This document shows, piece after piece, positions 1-7,960 of a DNA stretch of 26,927 nt (its first letter is position 1; each line of letters starts with the position of its first letter). The notes under the pieces were generated by a model. That model saw only the letters and a program-made list of their open reading frames with translations, had not been told where the DNA came from and ran no database searches. This DNA comes from Candidatus Saccharimonadota bacterium (GTDB taxonomy: Bacteria; Patescibacteriota; Saccharimonadia; Saccharimonadales; Saccharimonadaceae). The stretch spans positions 1-26,927 of the forward strand of contig DODJ01000049.1 of the NCBI GenBank assembly GCA_003545655.1. The letters run 5' to 3'. The translations under genes were made by a program, and so were the position numbers.

Positions 1-1597
1 TATGATACAGCCAGTTGTCTTGCAAATAAAACATCTCGAATACATTGTCGTCTACAAGTGCGATTGATCCGTGCTTTAGCTCGCCGGCAGCATGTGCCTC
101 GGCTTGTACGTAGGCAACCTCTTTGAGTTTTAGCGCTCCCTCAAGCGCAACCGGATACGCCGTGTCGCGACCACAGTACAACGCCCTGTCATAGTGTGTA
201 TACTTTTTTGCAAGCTTTTTCACCACTGGCTCGAGGTGGGTGATTGTTTTCTCTAATTCATCTGGGAGCGCCGCTAACTCTTCAAGATACTCAGATAACA
301 CCTTCTGCCCAACACCCTTCGCACCTGCGACCGTTAGGCCAAACAATACCATAGCCGCAACTTGCGAGGTAAAGGCTTTTGTACTGGCAACGCTTATTTC
401 TGCACCTGCGTGCAAATACATACCTCCGTCCACCTCGCGAGCTATCGAAGAGCCCACACTATTCACTACACCAAGCGTACGCACACCGCGGCGCTTAAGC
501 TCTTGAAGACACGCAAGCGTATCCGCTGTCTCACCACTTTGGCTCACAATAAGTGCTACTGAATCCTCGGGGATATAAAACGACCTGTAGCGAAGTTCAC
601 TGGCTATCTCGATACTAAAGGTAACATCATCAAGAAACTGTTCAATAATATATGCGGCAAGAGTGCCTGCATAGTAGCTGGTTCCACACCCTACAATAAC
701 TACATGGCGAACTGCGCTTAGTTCTTCATTTGTCATGTTTAGGCCGCCAAGGTGCGCCTGCTTTTTGTCTGCAGTAATACGTCCACTTAACGTTGCACGC
801 AGGCTTTCCGGCTGGTCGTGGATCTCTTTCAATAGGAAATGGTCGTACCCCTTCTTCTGAATCGCTTCTAAGTCAAGTGAAAGTTCTTCAGTGGTTACCG
901 TAAGGGGCTGCACTTCAATATCATACAATTCAACACCCTCGCGGGTACAGCGACCAATCTCACCATCGTGCATATAAATAACCTTGTCAGTATGTCCCAC
1001 AAGCGCCGATGCATCGCTGGCGATAAACGTCTCACCCTTCCCTACCCCTAAAATCAGCGGGCTCCCCTTGCGCGCCACTACCACTTCACCGGGTAGCCGA
1101 CTACTTACTACCGCAAGGCCATACGCACCTGCTACCATTTTAAGTGCGTCAGCCACAGCACGGAGGAGCTCCGTAGGCTCTAGGTCTTTATAGATAAAGT
1201 CAATAAGCGCCGCGAGTACTTCGGTATCGGTATCGCTTTTAAAGTCGTAATCATGACGCTTTAACATTACTTTAAGATCTTGGTAGTTTTCAATAATACC
1301 ATTATGGACAACGTAGATATCGCCAACCTGGTGGGGGTGCGCGTTCGCTTTACTTGGCCCACCATGCGTTGCCCAACGCGTGTGACCAATACCCCATGTG
1401 TCGCTAGTACTATGTGTCGCAATTTTCGTTTCAAGCGCTGCCACTTTTCCCACTGCACGTAGAAGAGTTGGCTTTCCGTTGCTTGTTAGCGTTACTACGC
1501 CCGCGCTATCATATCCGCGATATTCAAGACGCTTTAAACCGGTAAGCAAGATGCTCTGCGCATTTTTTGTTCCAATGTATCCTACGATGCCGCACAT
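1..1597 (-). CDS. glmS: Glutamine-fructose-6-phosphate aminotransferase, 3' end outside window
   Basis: Makes glucosamine-6-phosphate from fructose-6-phosphate and glutamine in the cytoplasm, the first step toward UDP-GlcNAc and peptidoglycan. The minus strand reads from ATG 1597 with the N-terminus MCGIVGYIG, whose Cys2 is the nucleophile of the class II glutaminase domain. An uninterrupted frame follows through the glutaminase region and the two SIS sugar-isomerase domains to the window edge. About 532 codons are present; the family is near 600, so roughly the last 70 residues lie outside. The start is fixed by the need for Cys2 directly after Met. A -10 (CATACT) lies only 6 nt upstream, with TTGCAA as -35, so the mRNA is probably leaderless. 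It is divergent from the MscS gene. Identification is firm. Confidence 0.95.
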   Translation of the reverse strand, partial: MCGIVGYIGTKNAQSILLTGLKRLEYRGYDSAGVVTLTSNGKPTLLRAVGKVAALETKIATHSTSDTWGIGHTRWATHGGPSKANAHPHQVGDIYVVHNGIIENYQDLKVMLKRHDYDFKSDTDTEVLAALIDFIYKDLEPTELLRAVADALKMVAGAYGLAVVSSRLPGEVVVARKGSPLILGVGKGETFIASDASALVGHTDKVIYMHDGEIGRCTREGVELYDIEVQPLTVTTEELSLDLEAIQKKGYDHFLLKEIHDQPESLRATLSGRITADKKQAHLGGLNMTNEELSAVRHVVIVGCGTSYYAGTLAAYIIEQFLDDVTFSIEIASELRYRSFYIPEDSVALIVSQSGETADTLACLQELKRRGVRTLGVVNSVGSSIAREVDGGMYLHAGAEISVASTKAFTSQVAAMVLFGLTVAGAKGVGQKVLSEYLEELAALPDELEKTITHLEPVVKKLAKKYTHYDRALYCGRDTAYPVALEGALKLKEVAYVQAEAHAAGELKHGSIALVDDNVFEMFYLQDNWLYH

Positions 1598-1603
1598 GCT
1601 TAC

Positions 1604-1631
1604 AGTATGCGCTTTTTACACTTTTTTGCAA
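1604..1631 (-). promoter_or_regulatory. glmS promoter, leaderless type
   Basis: On the minus strand TTGCAA (1626-1631), a 16-nt spacer and CATACT (1604-1609) stand 6 nt before the glmS ATG. This spacing puts the expected transcription start at or next to the start codon. No Shine-Dalgarno sequence is possible in such a leader. Confidence 0.6.
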
Positions 1632-1634
1632 ATT

Positions 1635-1658
1635 GTTGTAATTACAACGTATATACGT
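1635..1658. promoter_or_regulatory. Two abutting palindromes between glmS and mscS
   Basis: GTTGTAATTACAAC (1635-1648) and ACGTATATACGT (1647-1658) are both perfect palindromes. They overlap by two bases in the divergent promoter region, just upstream of the glmS -35. They could be an operator for one or both genes; the regulator is unknown, and AT-rich palindromes can arise by chance. Confidence 0.35.
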
Positions 1659-1701
1659 GGGCTTGGTGGGATTATTTTCTATTTCTGCTACCATAAGTAC
1701 T

Positions 1702-2553
1702 ATGACCTGGAACGCTTTCTTCTCAAACCCACTGGTGCAAGTTGTTATCGTAATTGTAGTGGCCTATCTTCTTAACCATTTCGCCGGGCGCTTTTTTAAA
1801 GTGCTCGTCCACCGCATAATGCTGAAACACCGCTTTGAGGTTGCTGCTGACCGCAAGAAGCAGGAACAAACCGTAGCTCGCCTTTTTCAAACCATGGCAT
1901 CGGTACTTATATGGCTTGTCGCCTCAGCAATGATCTTGTCTATTCTTAACTTTGACGTCGCGCAAATTGCCGCCGGGGCTGGGTTCTTGGGCATTATTAT
2001 TGGGCTAGGTGCCCAAGCAACTATTCGCGACTACCTGGCGGGTGTGTTTATTTTACTTGAGGGCCAATACCGTGTGGGCGATATTGTTACCTTAAACGGT
2101 GGCGGGGTCAGTCAACAAACCTCGGGGGTGGTCGAGGATATTACGCTACGTATTACTAAACTCCGCGACCTCGATGGTACGCTAAATATTATTCGCAACG
2201 GCGAGGCAAGTATAGTCACAAACCGAACCTTTAAATATTCAAGTATTGTTATTGATATTGGTGTCGGCTACGATAGCGATATTGATGAGGTTGAGAAGGT
2301 GATGAATGCCGTGGGGGTACAGGTTGCCGAAGATGAGCGCTACGCGAAAGACTTCAAAGAGACCATCACTTTCTTAAGGGTAGACAACTTTGCCGACTCG
2401 GCAGTTATCGTGCGCGCTCTTGGTAAAGTTGCCCCAGCACGTCAGTGGGATATCGCTGGTGAGTACCGTCGCCAAATCCTCAAAGCATTTAAGAAAGCCG
2501 GCATCGAAATCGCCTTTCCACAAATTGTAGTACATACCGAAGCTAAAAAATAA
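1702..2553 (+). CDS. Small-conductance mechanosensitive channel, MscS family
   Basis: Homoheptameric membrane channel that opens under membrane tension to release osmolytes on hypo-osmotic shock. From ATG 1702 it has 283 residues, close to E. coli MscS. Hydrophobic segments lie near residues 7-24 and 58-80, followed by the Gly/Ala-rich pore helix and the typical run GLGAQATIRDYLAGVFILLE, then the beta domain starting at YRVGDIV. An upstream ATG at 1657 exists, but the 15 extra residues are not family-like. TACCAT lies 7 nt before 1702, like the other leaderless starts here. It is divergent from glmS and convergent with the hsp20 gene. Family assignment is firm; the precise gating subtype is not known. 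Confidence 0.92.
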   Translation: MTWNAFFSNPLVQVVIVIVVAYLLNHFAGRFFKVLVHRIMLKHRFEVAADRKKQEQTVARLFQTMASVLIWLVASAMILSILNFDVAQIAAGAGFLGIIIGLGAQATIRDYLAGVFILLEGQYRVGDIVTLNGGGVSQQTSGVVEDITLRITKLRDLDGTLNIIRNGEASIVTNRTFKYSSIVIDIGVGYDSDIDEVEKVMNAVGVQVAEDERYAKDFKETITFLRVDNFADSAVIVRALGKVAPARQWDIAGEYRRQILKAFKKAGIEIAFPQIVVHTEAKK

Positions 2554-2555
2554 CT

Positions 2556-2581
2556 AACACCCAGTGAAAGTACTGGGTGTT
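2556..2581. terminator. Hairpin terminator between mscS and hsp20
   Basis: A perfect 10-bp stem (AACACCCAGT / ACTGGGTGTT) with loop GAAAGT. On the minus strand it is followed by a T-rich tract, so it ends the hsp20 transcript best. On the plus strand it can also stall mscS readthrough, although the U-tract is poor. Confidence 0.75.
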
Positions 2582-2600
2582 GGTACAGGTTTACCAGTTG

Positions 2601-3029
2601 TTACTTCTTTGCTTTTGAAGCAATAGCAATTTTCTTTGGCTCTGGGAGTGGCGTTAGGGGCACACGTACCGTCAGCACGCCGTCATCAAGATGCGCCTCA
2701 ATGGCGTCTGCGTCTGCTCGCTCAGGTAAGGCGACGCGGCGGTAGAAGCTACTTGAACTTTCGCGTACCACGTACTTTTTATCCTTATCCTCTTCCTTTT
2801 CGTGTCGCTCGGCGCTCACAACGAGGGCGTTGTTCTCTACCCGAATATCAACGTCCTTTTGGTCGAAATTAGGCAGGTGCGCTTCGACTACCAGCTCGTT
2901 ATCCTTCGTGTATACATCGGTGGTGGGGATATTCACTCCTTTAACAGGCGACATCCAATCATCACCGAAAAATTGCTTTTGGAGTGCAGAGAGTTCTGCA
3001 AACGGATCCCATCGTACAAGATTGCTCAT
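2601..3029 (-). CDS. Small heat shock protein, Hsp20/alpha-crystallin family
   Basis: ATP-independent holdase that forms oligomers and binds unfolding proteins during heat stress in the cytoplasm. It has 142 residues, typical for the family. A short N-terminal arm (WDPFAELSALQ) is followed by the alpha-crystallin domain from about residue 30 (TDVYTKDNELVVEAHLPN) to about 125 (DDGVLTVRVPL), then a C-terminal extension with an IAI motif near residue 134, matching the IxI oligomerisation motif. The ribosome site AAGGAG precedes the ATG. A perfect CIRCE element and a consensus-like promoter lie about 75-100 bp upstream, so HrcA control is expected. It is separated from mscS by a hairpin. Confidence 0.95.
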   Translation of the reverse strand: MSNLVRWDPFAELSALQKQFFGDDWMSPVKGVNIPTTDVYTKDNELVVEAHLPNFDQKDVDIRVENNALVVSAERHEKEEDKDKKYVVRESSSSFYRRVALPERADADAIEAHLDDGVLTVRVPLTPLPEPKKIAIASKAKK

Positions 3030-3093
3030 ATTTTTCTCCTTTCGTCATTACTTACTAATGGTTTCCAGAAGAAGCCTAAAAGCTTCTGTATCT

Positions 3094-3132
3094 AGTATAG
3101 GATAGTTAGCACTCTCGTGTCAAGAGTGCTAA
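3094..3132 (-). promoter_or_regulatory. CIRCE (HrcA operator) over the hsp20 promoter
   Basis: TTAGCACTC-N9-GAGTGCTAA occupies 3106-3132 with no mismatch to the CIRCE consensus. Read on the minus strand, the nine-base spacer contains most of a TTGACA -35. After an 18-nt spacer comes TATACT as -10. HrcA binding would therefore block RNA polymerase directly. The element also overlaps the tyrS stop codon (3129-3131). Confidence 0.93.
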
Positions 3133-4346
3133 TTTACCAGTACAAATTTATTCTTGCCTACCTTAATAAGCGTGCGAGAAGGCGCGGTAGCTGCTTCGTC
3201 TGTTACTTTTTGCCCGTTACTTTTAACACCCCCGCCCAAGATAAGCCGCCGTGCTTCGCCGGTGCCTTTTACAATGCCTGCTGCAACAAGCGCTTCAACT
3301 ATCGTTGTATTTCCGTCAACAACTGGAATTTCAGCGGCTAAGTCTTCCAGACCGCCCTCAAGTAGTTCATCGAGTGATCCATCTTCAAACAATACCTTCA
3401 TGGTAGACAGTACCGACTGGAGCCGCTCTTCACCATGCACCAACCGAGTTACTTCATCAGCTAAGCGGCGTTGGAGTACCCGCTTATACGGTGCGGCATC
3501 ATGCTCGGCAATAAGTTCAGTAACCGTTTCTTTATCAAGCAGGGTGTAAATGGGCAGTAAGTCTTTCGCAAACTCATCATCAACATTCAGCCAGAACTGG
3601 TAAAAACGATATGGTGTTGTAAGCGTAGGGTCAAGCCATACCGCCCCACCTTCTGACTTACCAAACTTCACACCGGTGGCCTTATTAATAATAAGTGGCG
3701 TCGTAAGAACATGCGCCTCGCCGCCCTCAATGCGCTTAATAAGCTGCACACCCGTGACTGAATTACCCCACTGGTCAGCGCCGGCAACTTGTAGTGTGGC
3801 GCCTTTTTCGCGGTATAAATGCAAAAAGTCGTAGCCTTGAATAAGGTTGTAGCTAAACTCGGCGTAGCTAATACCATCGCCGCCCTCGCCAATACGGTTT
3901 TTAATAAACTCGCGATCCAGCAGCTGTGTCATCGAGGTTTTTTTGCCCACTTCGCGAAGGAACTGTAGGTACCCCATATCTTTAAACCAGTCGTAGTTAT
4001 CTACTACTTCAAAATCCTTACCAGCAAAAACACGCGTATATTGTTCAACAATGGCTGCTTTGTTTTTTTCAATTTGTTCTAGAGTAAGTAAATCGCGTTC
4101 TTGTTTCTTCCCATCCGGGTCACCAATCATGCCGGTTGCGCCACCGACCAAAAGAATCGCCTTGTACCCATGATTCATTAGGTGACGAATCATCATCGCA
4201 GGCGCTAAGTGACCAATAGTCATACTTGGGCCGCTTGGATCCACCCCCCAATAAAACGTGCGAGACTCGGTATCAATGTCAGTAATATCAGAAAATGTGT
4301 ACTGGTTTATAAACCCGCGCCACGCCAGTTCCTCTGAAAGCGTCAT
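3129..4346 (-). CDS. tyrS: Tyrosyl-tRNA synthetase
   Basis: Charges tRNA-Tyr with tyrosine. It has 405 residues, a normal length for the bacterial enzyme. The class I ATP site appears as GVDPSGP (34-40) and the HIGH-like TIGHLAP (43-49). The tyrosine/ATP pocket run AGADQWGN is at 188-195, and the KMSKS-like loop is KFGKS (227-231). An S4 RNA-binding domain occupies about 345-405 and ends GKNKFVLVN. The Shine-Dalgarno GAAAGGA precedes the ATG. Its 3' end overlaps the CIRCE element of hsp20, so the two genes are packed but separately regulated. The leader from 4347 to about 4400 shows no clear T-box. Confidence 0.97.
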   Translation of the reverse strand: MTLSEELAWRGFINQYTFSDITDIDTESRTFYWGVDPSGPSMTIGHLAPAMMIRHLMNHGYKAILLVGGATGMIGDPDGKKQERDLLTLEQIEKNKAAIVEQYTRVFAGKDFEVVDNYDWFKDMGYLQFLREVGKKTSMTQLLDREFIKNRIGEGGDGISYAEFSYNLIQGYDFLHLYREKGATLQVAGADQWGNSVTGVQLIKRIEGGEAHVLTTPLIINKATGVKFGKSEGGAVWLDPTLTTPYRFYQFWLNVDDEFAKDLLPIYTLLDKETVTELIAEHDAAPYKRVLQRRLADEVTRLVHGEERLQSVLSTMKVLFEDGSLDELLEGGLEDLAAEIPVVDGNTTIVEALVAAGIVKGTGEARRLILGGGVKSNGQKVTDEAATAPSRTLIKVGKNKFVLVN

Positions 4347-4415
4347 AGCTTGTCCTTTCCGCTCTTCGGTGGTCTCACCTGTTTGTATCTCTGTTATGAT
4401 AGCATAGTTTACCCC

Positions 4416-4958
4416 TTAAGCGTACTTTTCTCTATATTCTACAGCGGCCTCTAAAGCAGCTTTGACTGCGTCTTCTGGTGACGCAGTCGAAATAACTTTG
4501 CGGCGTTTTCGGGCATCAATATACTCACCAGCTAGTGTATCCGCCCATCCCCCATACCCCTTTAGCGCAACCATCGGGATATCTGCTTGATACGCAATGG
4601 CAAGTTCAGTCAATGTACCAGAGCCGCCACTTATTGCAATAATTACGTCGCAGCCTGTTACTAATACTGTCTCACGACCACCACCCCGTTCTAGTCCGCA
4701 CGGAATAATAATATCCGCGTCCTTCTCCCACACATCCTTACCCTTACCATACGTGATGCCGACAGTTAGTCCGCCGACATCCTTCGCCCCTCTACACGCA
4801 GCGGTAGAGAGCGAATCGCTATCTTTTTCAGCGCCAAAAAATAAGATGGCATCATTTTTAGCGACTTCTCTTCCTAAAGCGTAGGCAGCTTCTTCAACCG
4901 CTTTCGCATAGCGTAAATCAGCCGCTGAACCCATAACGCCAATCTGAAATTTTCTCAT
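4416..4958 (-). CDS. LOG/TIGR00725-like SLOG-fold protein
   Basis: A Rossmann-like protein of the 'lysine decarboxylase'/LOG superfamily. Characterised LOG members are nucleoside-5'-monophosphate phosphoribohydrolases; others bind nucleotides. The 180 residues contain IGVMGSA near the N-terminus, the run LERGGGRE (89-96) and the hallmark GGSGTLTE (111-118), which matches the family PGGxGTxxE motif apart from the first Pro. ATG 4958 overlaps the stop of the upstream phosphoribosyltransferase-like gene, so the two are translationally coupled. That pairing suggests linked work on ribosyl-phosphate substrates, but the substrate is unknown. Fold assignment is firm; function is open. Confidence 0.8.
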   Translation of the reverse strand: MRKFQIGVMGSAADLRYAKAVEEAAYALGREVAKNDAILFFGAEKDSDSLSTAACRGAKDVGGLTVGITYGKGKDVWEKDADIIIPCGLERGGGRETVLVTGCDVIIAISGGSGTLTELAIAYQADIPMVALKGYGGWADTLAGEYIDARKRRKVISTASPEDAVKAALEAAVEYREKYA

Positions 4959-5794
4959 TATACTTCTCCTCTTTCCTGAAGTTGATCTAATCTCTTCTGT
5001 ATAGCCTGTTGCGTAGAATCATCTGAGCTATAGCCCAAAAAGCTACCTACCCGCGACAGCGCGACGCTTGGGTCAAGCAATGTTAAAGAACGCTCTAAAC
5101 TGTTTACACAAAACCACCCTTCGTCCTTGGCTGGGATCGAGGCCCATGTAGTTGGCCGGCCGTATATTCGATCAAAGTACAGCGCGCTTGCACCAGTGCC
5201 CTTAACTTTGCGGCCAGATCCCTTGGCAATGAATAAATCACGTTCACAAATTTCGTCATCAACATCATCGTATACAACACCGGCTTGCACTGGTATAGAA
5301 AGCTCTTCGAGTTTATTAATACCTTCTTGTATAGCTATACCACACACTACCCTGCCAATAGTAACCTGTCGCTTTCTTAGCTCCATAGATAACCATTCGA
5401 GCATCTCGCCACTAAAGACAACGTCGTCAACCACTTGTATCTCATTCCCTAAACGCGCCACTTGATCGATCTGACTCGCTAGCGGAGCGTAGCTACTGGA
5501 TCGTGAGATATACCCAATGTCACGCAGTGAACTGTCAACACCACGTGATATACCCAAGCGCGTATCCGGGGCGTCAACATACGACTCTTCTAGCGACACT
5601 ACAGGTAGGCGTGTATCTATACTTTTCGCTATAGCTCTTCGCATATCCGTCGAGCTCACCCACTGTGTGGTCTTACCCATCGCTCGTAAATCCGCATCAA
5701 GTGATTCGCGTGCGTTCTCTAAGTTTTTCTTATTTATGTACTCCGCGGTAGCACTATCAAGCTCAGCTGATATAACATACGGCTTCTCCATCAT
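4958..5794 (-). CDS. Phosphoribosyltransferase-like protein
   Basis: A 278-residue soluble protein. The clearest motif is IQVVDDVVFSGEML (about 119-132), which fits the PRPP-binding motif of type I phosphoribosyltransferases: hydrophobic strand, two acidic residues, then a small-residue loop. Flanking strands around VGRVVCGIAI and the preceding helix agree with that fold. The N-terminal 60 residues and C-terminal 70 residues resemble nothing I recognise. The ribosome site TAGGAG lies before the ATG. The gene overlaps the LOG-like gene by one base. I infer a role in nucleotide or base salvage or modification; the base is unknown. Confidence 0.6.
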   Translation of the reverse strand: MMEKPYVISAELDSATAEYINKKNLENARESLDADLRAMGKTTQWVSSTDMRRAIAKSIDTRLPVVSLEESYVDAPDTRLGISRGVDSSLRDIGYISRSSSYAPLASQIDQVARLGNEIQVVDDVVFSGEMLEWLSMELRKRQVTIGRVVCGIAIQEGINKLEELSIPVQAGVVYDDVDDEICERDLFIAKGSGRKVKGTGASALYFDRIYGRPTTWASIPAKDEGWFCVNSLERSLTLLDPSVALSRVGSFLGYSSDDSTQQAIQKRLDQLQERGEV

Positions 5795-5823
5795 ATTCTC
5801 CTATATATTTAATTAAGTAACGT

Positions 5824-5849
5824 AAAAAGCCAGCGACCTGCTGGCTTTT
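5824..5849 (-). terminator. Rho-independent terminator after the TrpR-like gene
   Basis: Stem AAAAGCCAGC / GCTGGCTTTT with loop GACCT. It lies just past the stop of the TrpR-like gene and is followed on the minus strand by a T run from the stem's own A-rich arm. It is close to symmetric, so it may work in both directions, but no plus-strand gene runs into it. Confidence 0.85.
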
Positions 5850-5869
5850 GTTGTAGAAGCATATATACC

Positions 5870-6208
5870 CTACTCAGCAGGTGCTGGCGATATATGTGAA
5901 TGATGAGTGTTACTAATTGGTAATTGTGCAAGAACAGCAGCATACCCCCCTGCACCTTGCTTTTTCCACAAGCTAATACGCGCAATTGTACGGGTGCTTA
6001 ATGCCGTCGCCGCCCGTACCGCATCGTAAGAGGCGCCACTATCAAGAAGGCGAGCCGCCTCAAGTCGAGCCGCTATTTCGGTAATTTCCTTTTCTGTTAG
6101 GATATCCCGTAAAAATAATGCAAGATTACCCGACCCGCTACCAGCGTTAATAGCAGCCAATAGTTGACTCGGGAGTTTTTTCTGCCAAATATCCATGACG
6201 TCTTCCAT
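5870..6208 (-). CDS. TrpR-like regulator, YerC/YecD family
   Basis: A small helix-turn-helix regulator of the Trp-repressor superfamily. It has 112 residues from ATG 6208. The helical core FLRDILTEKEITEIAARLEAAR... then the recognition region with SGASYDAVRAATALSTRTIARI (about 57-78) match the TrpR/YerC layout of 'scaffold helix, turn, recognition helix'. The C-terminal tail (PISNTHHSHISPAPAE) is low-complexity. A second ATG at 6196 has GGAAG five bases before it and may be the true start. A perfect 10+10 palindrome sits directly upstream, consistent with autoregulation. It follows argS closely. The ligand is unknown; tryptophan sensing is not implied. Confidence 0.8.
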   Translation of the reverse strand: MEDVMDIWQKKLPSQLLAAINAGSGSGNLALFLRDILTEKEITEIAARLEAARLLDSGASYDAVRAATALSTRTIARISLWKKQGAGGYAAVLAQLPISNTHHSHISPAPAE

Positions 6209-6210
6209 GC

Positions 6211-6236
6211 CAATACTTTACCAAAGTAAAGTATTG
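6211..6236. promoter_or_regulatory. Palindromic operator candidate before the TrpR-like gene
   Basis: Arms CAATACTTTA (6211-6220) and TAAAGTATTG (6227-6236) are exact inverted copies around a 6-bp centre, two bases from the regulator's first ATG and ten bases past the argS stop. Its place suggests autorepression. It lacks a U-tract, so a terminator is less likely. Confidence 0.65.
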
Positions 6237-6246
6237 ATGTCAACCC

Positions 6247-7911
6247 CTACACAGAGTCCGGCGCCTGAATTCCTAAAATCCCAAGCCCATTCTTAAGCGT
6301 ATCGGCATACTGCCTCACAAGCCCCGCACGATGCGCTTCGCGCTTGTCACCGACAACGCGGTTTTTTTCATAGTAGCGATTGAACTCTTGTGATAGTTCA
6401 AACAAATAGTTACCTATATGATGAGGCTGGAGTTGCTTTATTGACAACGAAACCACTTCACTATATTCACCTAATTTTTTAATAAGCGTTCGGTCTTCTT
6501 CGAAAATTTCAGTGGGCATGTCTGGAGTGTAGCCAAGTTTTTCAATAACGCGGCGAGCACGGGCATGGGCGTACTGTAGATACGGCCCGGAATTACCCGT
6601 AAGGCTTACTGTCTCTTCAATATCAAAGGCGATATCGCCGCCAAGACTATACCGTGCGAAAGCGTACTTAATAGCGCCAAGCGAAATAGGTTCAATAAGC
6701 TCTGGGTTTTCAACAAGTTCAGCAACTTTTTCGCGCACAATTTCAAGTACATCAATATCACGGGTAACGTTTCCTAGGCGTGAGCTCATTTTTTGGCCAT
6801 CAGCAAAGCGGACCGTACCGTTGGTAAAGTGGGTCATCGTGCCAGTAAGTTCTGGGCGGAAGGTTTCGGCCGCAGCGAACACTACCCGCATATATTCTGT
6901 TTGATCGTTACCCGTTAGCAGGTAGCGATGGTCAAAGTTGTAGTCTTGTTTTTCAAGCCAAATTACGCCAATGTCTTTTGTTTCATACGTCGGCAGACCT
7001 TTTGATGTGACAAATACACGAGTATGCAAGTGCTTTGACTCGTCGCCCTCAAACACCACTGCACCGTCAGACTCTTTTAATGTACCTTTTTCAAGCTGCT
7101 CTTTTACCACCTCCATGCCTACCACCGCTGTTTGGCTTTCTGCATAGTAGCGCATGGGGGTTACTTCAATAAGGGCATAGAAGGCATCAAAATAATCATA
7201 GCTCCACTGGCGTGTTTCCCAATACATTTTTGCAAGGTCAGACGTAGTATCATCAGTACTGTGAAACCCATATACCGTTTTATTCAGTTCATCTATTTCA
7301 GCTTTCGTTTCCACAGAAGCCTCGTAAGCGCTGGCGCCTTTTACATAACAGGTGCTAATCCAGCGTGCGCGGGCAAACGGATCACTATCCACTTCGGCAA
7401 GCTTTTCTGGGTGTGCACCACCTAACTCCGCAACCATGCCCCAAAGGCACTTCGCCACGTGTAGCCCCACGTCACCACCAAAGCTTGTGCGCTGCAGTGT
7501 TGCACCACCAAGCTCCATAAGGCGAGCGGTAATATCACCAAAGATTGTTTGGTATAAATGCCCGGTATGAAGTTCTTTAAACGCATTAGGGCAGCTATAT
7601 TCAAATACAAGGTTTTTACCCGCAAAATACTGCTCGGGGGCTTTGCCAATATAGGCAAGGAGCGCCTCGTCTTTTATGAAGACATTGATAAAGCCGGGAC
7701 CGGCAATCGATACCTCTTTATAGTTACCTGTGGCTCGCAAAGTATCGGCAATTTTTTCGGCAATAGCACGAGGGGCTTCTTGTAATTGGCCAGCTAACTG
7801 CAATGCGACGTTTGTTGAAAGATCGCCAAACCTTGGGTCGGGACGTGTTACTTCCGGCTCAACTTCTACATTAAATATACTCTGAATAATAGCGGCTACA
7901 TCTTTGTTCAC
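6247..7911 (-). CDS. argS: Arginyl-tRNA synthetase
   Basis: Charges tRNA-Arg with arginine. It has 554 residues, standard length. The N-terminal Add-1 domain (about 1-95, with DPRFGDLSTNVA) is followed by the catalytic core with the HIGH motif HTGH at 115-118. The KMSKS-like loop is KMSSR at 374-378 and the C-terminal DALR anticodon-binding domain runs from about 435. The start is GTG 7911: TATACT (7918-7923) stands only 6 nt upstream, so the transcript is probably leaderless. The gene is followed after 10 bases by the palindrome of the TrpR-like gene. Confidence 0.97.
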   Translation of the reverse strand: MNKDVAAIIQSIFNVEVEPEVTRPDPRFGDLSTNVALQLAGQLQEAPRAIAEKIADTLRATGNYKEVSIAGPGFINVFIKDEALLAYIGKAPEQYFAGKNLVFEYSCPNAFKELHTGHLYQTIFGDITARLMELGGATLQRTSFGGDVGLHVAKCLWGMVAELGGAHPEKLAEVDSDPFARARWISTCYVKGASAYEASVETKAEIDELNKTVYGFHSTDDTTSDLAKMYWETRQWSYDYFDAFYALIEVTPMRYYAESQTAVVGMEVVKEQLEKGTLKESDGAVVFEGDESKHLHTRVFVTSKGLPTYETKDIGVIWLEKQDYNFDHRYLLTGNDQTEYMRVVFAAAETFRPELTGTMTHFTNGTVRFADGQKMSSRLGNVTRDIDVLEIVREKVAELVENPELIEPISLGAIKYAFARYSLGGDIAFDIEETVSLTGNSGPYLQYAHARARRVIEKLGYTPDMPTEIFEEDRTLIKKLGEYSEVVSLSIKQLQPHHIGNYLFELSQEFNRYYEKNRVVGDKREAHRAGLVRQYADTLKNGLGILGIQAPDSV

Positions 7912-7917
7912 CGTACT

Positions 7918-7923
7918 AGTATA
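7918..7923 (-). promoter_or_regulatory. argS -10 element, leaderless type
   Basis: TATACT on the minus strand, with six bases (AGTACG) to the GTG start codon. No convincing -35 is seen at 16-18 bp. This is one of the clearest leaderless arrangements in a core gene here. Confidence 0.55.
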
Positions 7924-7960
7924 CGCTATAGGGGTGATATTGGGGAAATATCGTCAAACC

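Noticed and set aside
4347..4415. T-box or attenuator before tyrS
   Set aside because: The leader is short, and no T-box sequence or terminator/antiterminator pair can be drawn.
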